DNA from: DATJJW01 sp035491935
GTDB lineage: Bacteria > Pseudomonadota > Alphaproteobacteria > ATCC43930 > CGMCC-115725
Assembly (NCBI GenBank): GCA_035491935.1
Contig: DATJJW010000228.1
Coordinates: forward strand, 1 to 40,159
Direction of reading: 5' to 3'
DNA length: 40,159 nucleotides
Shown here: positions 1 to 7,622 of the stretch, in pieces
Layout of the letters: each line of letters begins with the position of its first letter
Position numbering within the stretch: position 1 is the stretch's first letter
Notes under the pieces: model-generated
Databases searched by the model: none
The model's input: only the letters and a program-made list of their open reading frames with translations
What the model was told of the DNA's origin: nothing
Made by a program: the position numbers and the translations under genes

Positions 1-67
1 GCCCATCCTGACCCTGCCCATCCTGACCCAGCCCATCCTGACCCTGCCCATCCTGACCCAGCCCATC
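1..67. repeat. 15-bp tandem repeat (30-bp higher-order unit) inside ampG
   Basis: Four and a half tandem copies of GCCCATCCTGACCC[T/A] start exactly at the window edge. The fifteenth base alternates T, A, T, A, so the true unit is 30 bp. The period is a multiple of three and the array is in frame with ampG on the minus strand, encoding alternating GLGQD and GQGQD pentapeptides. The array continues beyond the window, so copy number is unknown. Near-identical copies suggest recent slippage expansion (inference). Confidence 0.9.
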
Positions 68-682
68 CCCTGGCACCACGGCCGTGACGGGTTCCGGTGC
101 CGCCAAGGTCGTGGCGATGCCGACCAGCATCAGCGCCGCCATCGTGGCATAGGCGCCGGTCCAGCCGAAGCCGGCGGCGGCATAGAGCGCGCCGGCACCC
201 GAGGCGATCATGCCCAGGCGATAGCCGAACTGCGTCGCCGCAGCGCCGGCCCCCTGCTCATCCGCCGTCAGAATCTCGACGCGATAGGCATCGATGACGA
301 TATCCTGGCTGGCCGACAGGAACGCGACCCCGACGGCCCAGAGCGCCGTGGTCCAGGCGTCGGTGGGGTCGGTGCGCCCCAGCCCCCATATCGCGAGCGC
401 CAGCAGGATCTGGATGAAGAGCAGCCAGGAACGGCGCCGCCCGAGCCAGGCCGTCAGCAGCGGCAACGGCACGCGATCGAGGAACGGCGCCCACAATACC
501 TTGAAGTTATAGGCGGTCTGGACCAGCGCATAGGCGCCGATGGCGCCAAGCATGACATGCGCCTCGGTCAGGCGCACGGCGAGCGTGGCGCCGGTCAACG
601 CCAGCGGCAGCCCGCTGGCGAAACCCATCAGCAGGACGAAGATGAGGCGCGGGCGGCCATAGACCGCCAGCAACCCCTTCAT
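1..682 (-). CDS. ampG: AmpG-family muropeptide permease (N-terminal part; 3' end outside window)
   Basis: Inner-membrane major facilitator permease, by family importing anhydromuropeptides released in peptidoglycan turnover. The 227 visible codons begin at ATG 682 with MKGLLAVYGRPRLIFVLLMG and run off the left edge; AmpG proteins are roughly 400-500 residues, so about half is here. Diagnostic family stretches are visible: the SGLPLALTG segment in helix 1, WAPFLDR after helix 2, GRRRSWL in the helix 2-3 loop, and SASQDIVIDAYRVE in helices 4-5. After helix 6 (ending near APEP) the reading frame enters a 5-residue repeat, (G-[LQ]-G-Q-D)n, in the position of the central cytoplasmic loop. It lies 44 bp downstream of the cyclophilin gene on the same strand and may be co-transcribed. 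The family call is firm; substrate is by homology only. Confidence 0.88.
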   Translation of the reverse strand, partial: MKGLLAVYGRPRLIFVLLMGFASGLPLALTGATLAVRLTEAHVMLGAIGAYALVQTAYNFKVLWAPFLDRVPLPLLTAWLGRRRSWLLFIQILLALAIWGLGRTDPTDAWTTALWAVGVAFLSASQDIVIDAYRVEILTADEQGAGAAATQFGYRLGMIASGAGALYAAAGFGWTGAYATMAALMLVGIATTLAAPEPVTAVVPGDGLGQDGQGQDGLGQDGQGQDG

Positions 683-726
683 GGCGATGCGATTCCGTCG
701 CCGCTACGCCGCATCGGTTTACGGGG

Positions 727-1212
727 TCAAGCCTCGACGTCGGCCGCGACGCGCATGGACACGATCTTGTCGGGATTGTCGACAGTGCCGTTGCGCGCCG
801 CGCTGCCCTTCTTGATCTGGTCGACGAATTCCATGCCGGAGACGACCTCACCCCAGACCGAATACTGGCGGTCGAGATGCGGCGACGGCGCGAGCATGAT
901 GAAGAACTGACTGTCGGCCGAGTTCGGATTGGCGGTACGCGCCATGGAGCAGACGCCGCGCGCATGATGGATGTCGGAGAACTCGGCATCGAGCTTGGTG
1001 CCCGAGCCGCCGGTGCCGTCGCCGCGCGGGCAGCCGGTCTGCACCATGAAGCCGTCGATCACCCGGTGGAAGACGATACCGTCATAGAACTTCTCGCGCG
1101 CCAGGCGCTTGATCTGCGCGACGTGGTTCGGTGCCACCTCCGGCTTCATCGCGATCACGACCCGGCCAGCCGGCACGTCGAGATAGAGGGTGTTCTCAAG
1201 ATCGGCCGTCAT
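727..1212 (-). CDS. ppiB: Peptidyl-prolyl cis-trans isomerase, cyclophilin type (cytosolic)
   Basis: Single-domain cyclophilin of 161 residues without a signal peptide, so a cytoplasmic proline isomerase and folding helper. The catalytic FHRVIDGFMVQTG block (Arg of FHR), the GDGTGGSG loop, the MART-ANPNSADSQFFI block and the final VWGEVVSGMEFVDQI strand are all intact. ATG at 1212 is preceded by AGGAG at a spacing of about 8. It stands just downstream of the typA terminator and upstream of ampG, so it probably has its own promoter in the 1213-1276 gap. A second, exported cyclophilin is encoded at 14114-14674. Confidence 0.93.
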   Translation of the reverse strand: MTADLENTLYLDVPAGRVVIAMKPEVAPNHVAQIKRLAREKFYDGIVFHRVIDGFMVQTGCPRGDGTGGSGTKLDAEFSDIHHARGVCSMARTANPNSADSQFFIMLAPSPHLDRQYSVWGEVVSGMEFVDQIKKGSAARNGTVDNPDKIVSMRVAADVEA

Positions 1213-1276
1213 GCCGCTACTCCTGGTTATTCAAGCTGTGCCTTATCGGCGTGAATGCGAGCGGACCATAAAACAG

Positions 1277-1308
1277 TACCGCCGGCAAGCCAATGCCTGC
1301 CGGCGGTA
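1277..1308 (-). terminator. Intrinsic terminator of the typA operon
   Basis: Perfect 11-bp inverted repeat: TACCGCCGGCA (1277-1287) and TGCCGGCGGTA (1298-1308) with a 10-nt loop. Read on the minus strand it sits just after the typA stop and is followed by CTGTTTTATGG, a short U run, which fits a Rho-independent terminator. Confidence 0.85.
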
Positions 1309-1316
1309 TCGTCCGC

Positions 1317-3134
1317 TCAAGCCTCCGCGGCGGCGCGGCTGGCGCGCTTGCGGTCGTTGGGGTCGAGCAGCTTCTTGCGCAGCCGCACGCTTTTCGGCGT
1401 GACCTCGACCAGCTCGTCGTCCTGGATATAGGCGATCGCCTGCTCCAGCGTCATGAGCCTCGGCGGGGTCAGGCGCACCGCCTCATCCTTCGAGGTCGTA
1501 CGGATGTTGGTGAGCTGCTTGCCCTTGAGCGGGTTGACCTCAAGGTCGTTGTCGCGGTTGTGCTCGCCGATGATCATGCCCTGATAGACCGCCGCACCCG
1601 GCACGATGAACATCGGGCCGCGATCTTCAAGGTTCCACAGGGCATATGCCACCGCCGTACCGCCATCGGTCGAGATCAGCGCGCCGTTGCGGCGGCCTTC
1701 GATCGGGCCCTTATAGGGCGTGTAGCCATGGAACAGCCGGCTCATCAGACCCGTGCCGCGCGTATCGGTCATGAACTCTCCCTGATAGCCGATCAGCCCG
1801 CGCGACGGCGCCAGGAAGGTCACACGCGTCTTGCCGCCGCCAGACGGCCGCATGTCGGTCATCTCGGCCTTGCGCAGGCTCATCTTCTCGACAACGACGC
1901 CCGAATACTCGTCATCGACGTCGACCTGCACTTCCTCGACCGGCTCCATGCGCTGGCCGTTCTCGCTCTTGAACAGCACGCGCGGGCGCGAGATCGACAA
2001 CTCGAAGCCTTCGCGGCGCATGTTCTCGATCAAGACGCCCAGCTGCAACTCGCCGCGGCCGGCCACTTCCAGCGCATCCTTGTCACTGGTCTCCCGCACT
2101 TCGATCGCGACATTGCCTTCGGCTTCGCGCATCAGACGCTCGGCGATCATGCGGCTCGTGACCTTCGAGCCCTCGCGGCCAGCCAGCGGGCTGTCATTGA
2201 CCGAGAAGGTCATGGCCAGTGTCGGCGGGTCGATCGGCGTCGACGCGAGCGGCCCGGCCACTTCGGGGGCGGCGATGGTGTCGGCGACCGTGGTCTGGGT
2301 CAGGCCCGCGATGGCGATGATGTCGCCGGCGACAGCACTCTCAACCGGCACGCGCTCGAGGCCACGGAAGGACAGCAGCTTGGACAGACGGCCCTGCTCG
2401 ATGACCTTGCCGTCGCGCGACAGGGCCTTCACCGGCATGTTGACCTTGGCGACGCCGCTGGCGATGCGGCCGGTCAGCACGCGGCCGAGATAGGGATCGG
2501 CCTCCAGCGTGGTCGCCAGCATGGCGAAGGGCGCATCGAGATCGCCCACGGGCGGCTGGACATGGCGTACGATCAGCTCGAACAGCGGCGCCAGATCCTT
2601 GCGCGGCCCGTCCAGCTCCTCGCAGGCCCAGCCGTTGCGGCCGGAGGCGAACAGCGTCGGGAAATCGAGCTGGTCGTCATTGGCGTCCAGCACGGCGAAC
2701 AGGTCGAAGACCTCGTTGTGCACTTCCTGGACGCGGGCGTCGGGCCGGTCGACCTTGTTGATGACGACGATCGGCTTCAGCCCCTGCTTCAGCGCCTTGC
2801 CGACGACGAACTTGGTCTGCGGCATCGGGCCTTCGGCGGCATCGACCAGCACGACCACGCCGTCGACCATGCTCAGGATACGCTCCACCTCGCCGCCGAA
2901 ATCGGCGTGGCCGGGCGTGTCGACGATGTTCAGCCGCGTGTCCTTCCAGACCACCGATGTGCACTTCGCCAGGATGGTGATGCCGCGCTCGCGTTCCAGA
3001 TCGTTCGAATCCATGGCCCGTTCGGCCACTTGCTGATTGGCCCGGAAGGCACCGGACTGGCGCAGCAGCGCATCGACGAGGGTCGTCTTGCCATGGTCGA
3101 CGTGCGCGATGATGGCAATGTTGCGGATATCCAT
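1317..3134 (-). CDS. typA: Ribosome-associated translational GTPase TypA/BipA
   Basis: Elongation-factor-like GTPase of 605 residues, the normal size for TypA/BipA, which binds ribosomes and supports assembly and stress or low-temperature growth. The N-terminus carries the P-loop AHVDHGKTTL (residues 10-19), the switch motif RGITI, the G3 motif DTPGHADFGGEV and the G4 motif NKVDR. Domains II and III and the TypA-specific C-terminal region follow, the last with GLIGYQGEFMTDTRGTG and GGTAVAYALWNLEDRG. The start lies 18 bp after the stop of the upstream kinase gene on the same strand, so the two are likely one transcript ended by the hairpin at 1277-1308. No obvious Shine-Dalgarno precedes the ATG, consistent with coupling to the upstream gene. 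Confidence 0.97.
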   Translation of the reverse strand: MDIRNIAIIAHVDHGKTTLVDALLRQSGAFRANQQVAERAMDSNDLERERGITILAKCTSVVWKDTRLNIVDTPGHADFGGEVERILSMVDGVVVLVDAAEGPMPQTKFVVGKALKQGLKPIVVINKVDRPDARVQEVHNEVFDLFAVLDANDDQLDFPTLFASGRNGWACEELDGPRKDLAPLFELIVRHVQPPVGDLDAPFAMLATTLEADPYLGRVLTGRIASGVAKVNMPVKALSRDGKVIEQGRLSKLLSFRGLERVPVESAVAGDIIAIAGLTQTTVADTIAAPEVAGPLASTPIDPPTLAMTFSVNDSPLAGREGSKVTSRMIAERLMREAEGNVAIEVRETSDKDALEVAGRGELQLGVLIENMRREGFELSISRPRVLFKSENGQRMEPVEEVQVDVDDEYSGVVVEKMSLRKAEMTDMRPSGGGKTRVTFLAPSRGLIGYQGEFMTDTRGTGLMSRLFHGYTPYKGPIEGRRNGALISTDGGTAVAYALWNLEDRGPMFIVPGAAVYQGMIIGEHNRDNDLEVNPLKGKQLTNIRTTSKDEAVRLTPPRLMTLEQAIAYIQDDELVEVTPKSVRLRKKLLDPNDRKRASRAAAEA

Positions 3135-3152
3135 AAGGGGTGTCGAACTCTC

Positions 3153-4157
3153 TTACTTGTCGTCGATGAGGATAGGGGCGACGAGGACGGCGAGATCGGC
3201 CTCGGGCCGGGCGCCGTAGTGGCTGATGATCTCGCCGGCGCAGAGCCCGCCGAGTTGGGCGCAAGTCTTCAGGCTGCGCCCTGTGGTGAGGCCATAGAGG
3301 AAGCCCGCGGCATAGAGATCGCCGGCGCCGGTGGTGTCGATGACCCGCGTGACCTTGGCGGCCGGTACGGCAATGACCTCCTCGGCCGTCACCACTACCG
3401 AACCTTCGGCGCTGCGAGTGAGCGCCGCCAGGCCGCACGCGCCGCGCACCCGCGATACCGCCTGGTCGAAATCGCACTGGTAGAGCGACGTGATCTCCGC
3501 CTCATTGGCGAAGAGGATGTCGACATGCTTCTCGACCAGATCCAGGAAGGCGGCGCGGTGGCGTTCGACACAAAAGGCATCCGACAGGGACAGCGCCACC
3601 TTGCGGCCGGCGGCATGGGCAATCTCAGCCGCCTTGTGGAAGGCTTCCTTGGCTGCGGGCGGATCGTAGAGATAGCCTTCGAGGTAGGTGATCTCCGCGG
3701 AACGCACCAGATCCGCGTCGATATCCTCCGCGCCCAGTGAGGCGCAGGCGCCGAGATAGGTGTTCATGGTGCGCTGGGCGTCCGGCGTCACCAGAATGAT
3801 GCAGCGCGCAGTGTCAGCCCCGTCAGTCGCGGGCTTGGTCGGGAAGACGACGCCCATCGAAGTCAGGTCGTTGCTGAAGATCTTGCCGAGCAGATCGTTG
3901 CGTACCTTGCCAATGAAGCCCGCCTTGCCGCCCAACGCGGCGATGCCGGCGATGGTGTTGGCGACGGAACCGCCAGAGCTTTCCCGCGCGGCGCCGATGC
4001 CGAGCGCCTGGTACAGGCTGCCAGCCTCCTCGCCGTCGATCAGCTTCATCGCGCCCTTGGTCAAGCCACGGCGCGCGATGAACGCGTCATCGGCGTCTGC
4101 GATGATATCGACGATCGCGTTGCCGATGCCGAGCACGGACAGCCGAGGCTTGGTCAT
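3153..4157 (-). CDS. PfkB-family sugar/nucleoside kinase (adenosine kinase-like)
   Basis: PfkB/ribokinase-family kinase of 334 residues. Visible family features: the N-terminal LGIGNAIVDI strand, the SGGSVANT motif (61-68) of signature 1, NEAE (218-221), and signature 2 DTTGAGD (274-280), whose Asp is the catalytic base. Alphaproteobacterial homologues with this architecture are usually named adenosine kinase, which would make AMP from adenosine; sugar kinase is the alternative. ATG 4157 has AGGAG about 8 nt upstream. It is the first gene of a likely two-gene operon with typA and is divergent from the EI24-type gene across a 133-bp AT-richer gap that must hold both promoters. Confidence 0.88.
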   Translation of the reverse strand: MTKPRLSVLGIGNAIVDIIADADDAFIARRGLTKGAMKLIDGEEAGSLYQALGIGAARESSGGSVANTIAGIAALGGKAGFIGKVRNDLLGKIFSNDLTSMGVVFPTKPATDGADTARCIILVTPDAQRTMNTYLGACASLGAEDIDADLVRSAEITYLEGYLYDPPAAKEAFHKAAEIAHAAGRKVALSLSDAFCVERHRAAFLDLVEKHVDILFANEAEITSLYQCDFDQAVSRVRGACGLAALTRSAEGSVVVTAEEVIAVPAAKVTRVIDTTGAGDLYAAGFLYGLTTGRSLKTCAQLGGLCAGEIISHYGARPEADLAVLVAPILIDDK

Positions 4158-4290
4158 AAAATACTCCTATTTAGGGGCGGTTATTTTGCGGCGCAGTATT
4201 CTCATTTTGGCCCGGCGCTGGCAATGCCCCTGGCCGCAAGGCTAATATCCGCGCCCTACCTATCTGACAAACCAAAGCCCCGAGCCGTCT

Positions 4291-5010
4291 TTGCCACCCA
4301 CAACATCCTCGCCCTTCGCGGCTGCCACATCAGCGCTGGTCCGCGCCATCACGCAACTGCCGGAGCCGGAGATGCGCCGGCCGATGATCCGTTCGCTGCT
4401 GCTGACCATCGCGGTCATCGTGGTGCTATGGCTGATCATCGCCACGGTGCTGTCGTCGAGCCTGGCCGACAATGCCTATCTGCGCTGGGCGATCCGCGTC
4501 GCGGGCGTACTCGCCACCCCGGTCCTGACCTGGCTGCTCTTTCCCAGTATCACCACCGGCATCCTGGGTTTCTATGCCGAGTCCATCATGGCCGCGGTCG
4601 AACATCGGCACTACCCCGAACAGTCACCGCCGCCCGAAACCCGCTGGGGCGACCAGATACGCAGCCTGCTGACGCTAATGGGGCTAGGCATTCTGCTGAA
4701 TATTGCGGTTTTACCGCTTTATTTGTTCTTTCCGGGTGCGAATTGGGTTCTTTTTATCCTCATGAACGGCTACCTTTTCGGCCGTAGCTTTTTCGATCTG
4801 GTGATGCTACGGCGTCTCGATTGGAAAACGACGCGACGGATGTGGCCGCAATATCGTGGCGCGTTCTTCCTTATGGGCGCGTTGCTTGCAGGGCTTTTCT
4901 CGATCCCGTTGGCCAATCTTCTGGCCCCGGTGATCGGCACGGCGGCGGGAGTCCATTTGGCTGAGAGCTACCGGCCCCGCCACCGGCTGGACAGGAACAT
5001 TGGAAATTGA
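4291..5010 (+). CDS. EI24/CysZ-like integral membrane protein
   Basis: Hydrophobic protein of about 239 residues with four or more membrane segments (roughly 33-53, 63-90, 122-160 and 190-215). The C-terminal half resembles the EI24 domain shared with CysZ sulfate permeases: a long paired-helix block, MNGYLFGRSFFDLV, and the ending LLAPVIGTAAGVHL. CysZ transports sulfate; that function is not established for this branch. The start is uncertain: TTG at 4291 is the best in-frame candidate after the stop at 4243, and no ATG occurs before Met at 4372. The bactofilin gene follows within 26 bp, so the two probably form an operon. Confidence 0.72.
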   Translation: MPPTTSSPFAAATSALVRAITQLPEPEMRRPMIRSLLLTIAVIVVLWLIIATVLSSSLADNAYLRWAIRVAGVLATPVLTWLLFPSITTGILGFYAESIMAAVEHRHYPEQSPPPETRWGDQIRSLLTLMGLGILLNIAVLPLYLFFPGANWVLFILMNGYLFGRSFFDLVMLRRLDWKTTRRMWPQYRGAFFLMGALLAGLFSIPLANLLAPVIGTAAGVHLAESYRPRHRLDRNIGN

Positions 5011-5036
5011 CTGATACAGCAAGGGGAGAATTGCCG

Positions 5037-5813
5037 ATGTTTGGCCGCAAGAAATCGGAAAACGAAGGCACACAACCAGATACAGAACTCAGCCCCGAGG
5101 AATTGGTAGCCCCCTTGGCGAAGACGCCCGCAAAGCCGTCGACGCCGGCAACCCCTCAGGTCCCGCCTTTCGCCACGCGCTCTCCGGGTCCGCAGCTGCC
5201 GTCGCGTCCGGCCATGCCGGGAGCGCCGACGGGCCCCTCCGCATCCAGCGAGGCGGCTTCGACGACACCTGCCGCGCCCAGCGCCCCTACTCTGCCGTCG
5301 CGTCCGAGCATCGACGGTCTGCAACGTCCGACCATTCCCGCCCAGCTCAAGTCAACGGAAGCTAAACCTATGCGTCATCTCATCGTCGGACCGGAAATCT
5401 CCCTCAACGGCGAGATCAACTCCTGCGACCGCTTGCTGGTCGAAGGCAATGTCGAGGCGAACCTCGCCAACTGCCTGGAAGTCGAGATTGCCGAGACCGG
5501 GTTGTTCAAGGGTCAGGCGACCGTTGACGAGATGGAACTGCGCGGCCGTTTCGAGGGCACGCTGACCGTGAAGAAGCGCCTGCTGATCCGTTCGACCGGC
5601 AAGGTCTCCGGCACGATCGTCTACGGCCAGATCGAGATGGAATGTGGCGGCCAGATCTCGGGCGAAGTGCGCGCCAACCCGATGGAGTCGAGCAGCTCGG
5701 CCTCGGCACCCGAGCCGAGCCTGAACCTCAGCAGCGATCCCGGCCTGATGCGCCGCGAGCGCACGGCGCCGTCGGTGACCGACGTCAACCCGGCGCAGCC
5801 GCACCTGAACTGA
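5037..5813 (+). CDS. Bactofilin (polymer-forming cytoskeletal protein)
   Basis: About 258 residues from ATG 5037, chosen because AAGGGGAG lies 8 nt upstream; an in-frame TTG at 5007 lacks such a site. Residues 1-110 are a low-complexity Pro/Ala/Ser/Thr-rich tail starting MFGRKK. The central region is the bactofilin (DUF583) right-handed beta-helix, with regularly spaced hydrophobic/Gly turns from IVGPEISLNGEI through GLFKGQATVDEMELRGRFEG to GGQISGEV. A second disordered tail follows. Bactofilins assemble nucleotide-free filaments that organise envelope synthesis. The N-terminal tail here is long for the family; MFGRKK may be a membrane-targeting tip (inference). Confidence 0.92.
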   Translation: MFGRKKSENEGTQPDTELSPEELVAPLAKTPAKPSTPATPQVPPFATRSPGPQLPSRPAMPGAPTGPSASSEAASTTPAAPSAPTLPSRPSIDGLQRPTIPAQLKSTEAKPMRHLIVGPEISLNGEINSCDRLLVEGNVEANLANCLEVEIAETGLFKGQATVDEMELRGRFEGTLTVKKRLLIRSTGKVSGTIVYGQIEMECGGQISGEVRANPMESSSSASAPEPSLNLSSDPGLMRRERTAPSVTDVNPAQPHLN

Positions 5814-5855
5814 TCAGCCGGATCAACCGCCGGAGCAGTTTGGCCGAGCACCTTC

Positions 5856-5883
5856 GATGCCGTGATTTCTTGAGCACGGCATC
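5856..5883 (+). terminator. Hairpin after bactofilin, possible terminator
   Basis: GATGCCGTG (5856-5864) pairs with CACGGCATC (5875-5883) around a 10-nt loop. The downstream sequence AATCAATTCTTAG is only weakly T-rich, so this is a possible rather than certain intrinsic terminator. Confidence 0.5.
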
Positions 5884-5903
5884 AATCAATTCTTAGCCTC
5901 TTT

Positions 5904-5940
5904 CCCGTACCGTTCCCGACCAAGGTCGCGACGGTGCGGG
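5904..5940. other. Extended hairpin with nested stem
   Basis: CCCGTACCGT (5904-5913) pairs with ACGGTGCGGG (5931-5940), 10 pairs including one G-U. Inside it CGAC (5917-5920) pairs with GTCG (5925-5928) around a CAAG tetraloop. No T run follows on either strand, so it does not look like a simple terminator. Confidence 0.5.
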
Positions 5941-6109
5941 AAGCGTTGGTTTCAACCACAACGTGGTCACCATTCGGGCCTGTGAATTCGATTGGCCTTA
6001 TCCCGGGCGATGGGGATCGCCGGGACAAGGCTCGCTGTTGGAAGGATGCGGGGGTCGTGCCTGGGGTCGTTGCAGGAAGCCGGACATCGGGGAGCGCCCG
6101 TGCGCTCAA

Positions 6110-6125
6110 TGTCCGTACACGGACA
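6110..6125. promoter_or_regulatory. Operator-like dyad TGTCCGT-AC-ACGGACA
   Basis: Two perfect 7-bp arms with a 2-bp spacer, placed 9 bp before the lipoprotein ATG. Size and symmetry resemble binding sites of dimeric helix-turn-helix repressors such as the TetR group. The position would let a bound protein block transcription or translation of the next gene. The cognate regulator is not visible. Confidence 0.4.
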
Positions 6126-6134
6126 AAGCATCAG

Positions 6135-6536
6135 ATGACGGCCTGGGCGTTACGCCTGATGGCCGTGGGAATCGTGACATCCGCGCTGGCCGCATGTACC
6201 GGCGTCGGCCAGCCTTCCTCGTCGCCGCAGGCCTATGCCGGCCTGGCGCCCATCCGCCTCGCGGGGCTGGCGCCGACGCAGATCGCCGCCCTCGACAATC
6301 TGTCGAAGACCGAGATCCTGGCCAAGCTCGGCCAACCCGATTTCACCCGCCGCGATCCACCGGCCGAGATCTGGCAGTATCGCAGCGTCGGCTGTGTGCT
6401 CGACCTGTTCATGTATCCGCAGGGTGCCGGCGACCTGCACGTCGCCCACGCGGTATCGCGTGACCCCGCCAGCACCGTATCCCCGCAGGATAGCTGTACA
6501 CCTTTCCCGGCACCAAAGGTGACGGCGGCCAGCTAA
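6135..6536 (+). CDS. Small outer-membrane-type lipoprotein, function unknown
   Basis: About 133 residues from ATG 6135. The signal sequence MTAWALRLMAVGIVTSALAA ends in a lipobox, LAA|C, with the lipidated Cys at 21. The mature part has a short Pro/Ser linker and then LSKTEILAKLGQPDFTRRD and AEIWQYRSVGCVLDLFMYP. This 'GxPxxxR...WQYR' arrangement is reminiscent of the small SmpA/BamE-like lipoprotein fold, though I would not call it BamE. A longer open frame extends upstream to 5934, but the lipobox makes the inner start far more likely. It converges on the aldo/keto reductase gene with 8 bp between stops. Confidence 0.72.
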   Translation: MTAWALRLMAVGIVTSALAACTGVGQPSSSPQAYAGLAPIRLAGLAPTQIAALDNLSKTEILAKLGQPDFTRRDPPAEIWQYRSVGCVLDLFMYPQGAGDLHVAHAVSRDPASTVSPQDSCTPFPAPKVTAAS

Positions 6537-6544
6537 ACCGGCCG

Positions 6545-7570
6545 CTAAACCGGGTCTGGCACCAGCATCTGGGTGAGGCGCTGGTGCCAATAGGGATAGG
6601 CCGGCGTCACCGCGCTGGCAGCATCCAGACGCGATACCTGATCCTTGGTCAGGGTCCAGCCGACCGCGCCGAAATTCTGGATCAGCTGTTCCTCGTTGCG
6701 CGCGCCGACGATGACCGTGGCGACGGTCGGCCGTTGCAGCAGCCAGTTGAGTGCCACCTGCGGCACGGTCTTGCCCGTCTCTCGGGATACCTCGTCCAGC
6801 GCATCGACAACCTCGTAGAGGTAATCGTCGGCGACCTGCGGCCCCTGCTCGGCCGTCTTGTGCAGGCGGCTCGTCTCCGGCAGGGGCTGGCCGCGGCGGA
6901 TCTTGCCGGTGAGCCGGCCCCAGCCGAGCGGGCTCCAGACGACGGCGCCGACACCCTGATCCAGGCCCAGAGGCATCAGCTCCCACTCATAGTCGCGGCC
7001 GACGAGCGAGTAATAGGCCTGGTGCGCGACGTAGCGCGCGTAGCCGTAGCGCTCGGAGATCGACAGCCCCTTCATCAGCGACCAACCGGAGAAGTTGGAG
7101 GCGCCGATGTAACGGATCTTGCCGGCGCGCACGAGATCATCGAGCGTGCTCAGCGTCTCCTCCATCGGCGTGTGAAGGTCGAGGGCGTGGAGCTGGAACA
7201 GGTCGATATGGTCGGTCTGAAGCCGTTTCAGCGCCGCCTCGACCGCCTCGATCAGATGGAAGCGCGAGGAGCCCAAATCATTGGGCCCGTCGCCCATCGG
7301 AAATGTCGCTTTGGTCGAGATCAGCACCTTGTCGCGCCGACCTTTGACCGCCTCGCCCAATATCTCCTCGGCCATGCCGTTGGAATAGACATCGGCGCTG
7401 TCGAACATGGTGACCCCGGCATCCAGACAAAGATCGACCAGCCGCGTCGCCTCCTTGACGTCGGCAGCGCCCCAAGCCTTGAAGAACTCGTTACCGCCAC
7501 CGAAAGTGCCGGTACCGAAGCTGAGGACGGGCACTTTCAATCCTGACGCGCCCAGACGGCGATATTCCAT
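6545..7570 (-). CDS. Aldo/keto reductase
   Basis: NAD(P)H-dependent reductase of 341 residues with the TIM-barrel AKR fold. Catalytic residues are present: Asp57 (MFDSADVYSNG), Tyr62, Lys87 (LISTKATF) and His128 (FQLHALD). The cofactor-binding C-terminal block includes WLLQRPTVATVIVGARNEEQL. Start chosen at ATG 7570 (MEYRRLGASGLKVP), which has AAGGAG 7-8 nt upstream. The MFS exporter gene ends 52 bp before it on the same strand, suggesting a two-gene unit of exporter plus reductase, as in detoxification of carbonyl compounds (inference). Substrate not determinable. Confidence 0.92.
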   Translation of the reverse strand: MEYRRLGASGLKVPVLSFGTGTFGGGNEFFKAWGAADVKEATRLVDLCLDAGVTMFDSADVYSNGMAEEILGEAVKGRRDKVLISTKATFPMGDGPNDLGSSRFHLIEAVEAALKRLQTDHIDLFQLHALDLHTPMEETLSTLDDLVRAGKIRYIGASNFSGWSLMKGLSISERYGYARYVAHQAYYSLVGRDYEWELMPLGLDQGVGAVVWSPLGWGRLTGKIRRGQPLPETSRLHKTAEQGPQVADDYLYEVVDALDEVSRETGKTVPQVALNWLLQRPTVATVIVGARNEEQLIQNFGAVGWTLTKDQVSRLDAASAVTPAYPYWHQRLTQMLVPDPV

Positions 7571-7622
7571 GGCATGGCTCCTTGAACGGGGGTGTTTCAC
7601 CCTGCGAGCCGGTACCTAACCC

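Larger units (their letters stand above)
5814..6134. other. 321-bp intergenic region between bactofilin and lipoprotein
   Basis: No convincing coding sequence. It contains two hairpins (5856-5883 and 5904-5940) and, 10 bp before the next start codon, a 16-bp dyad (6110-6125), all listed separately. Frames run open through it on the plus strand into the lipoprotein, but the composition is not protein-like. Confidence 0.6.

Noticed and set aside
1..67. CRISPR-like repeats at the left edge
   Set aside because: Units are only 15 bp, directly adjacent with no spacers, and in frame with ampG; this is a coding minisatellite.
1293..3740. 815-codon open frame opposite typA and the kinase gene
   Set aside because: Antisense shadow of high-GC genes; His/Arg/Asp-rich with no domain, while the opposite strand encodes intact TypA.
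5934..6134. Longer form of the small lipoprotein
   Set aside because: It would place 67 unrelated residues before a perfect lipoprotein signal sequence.
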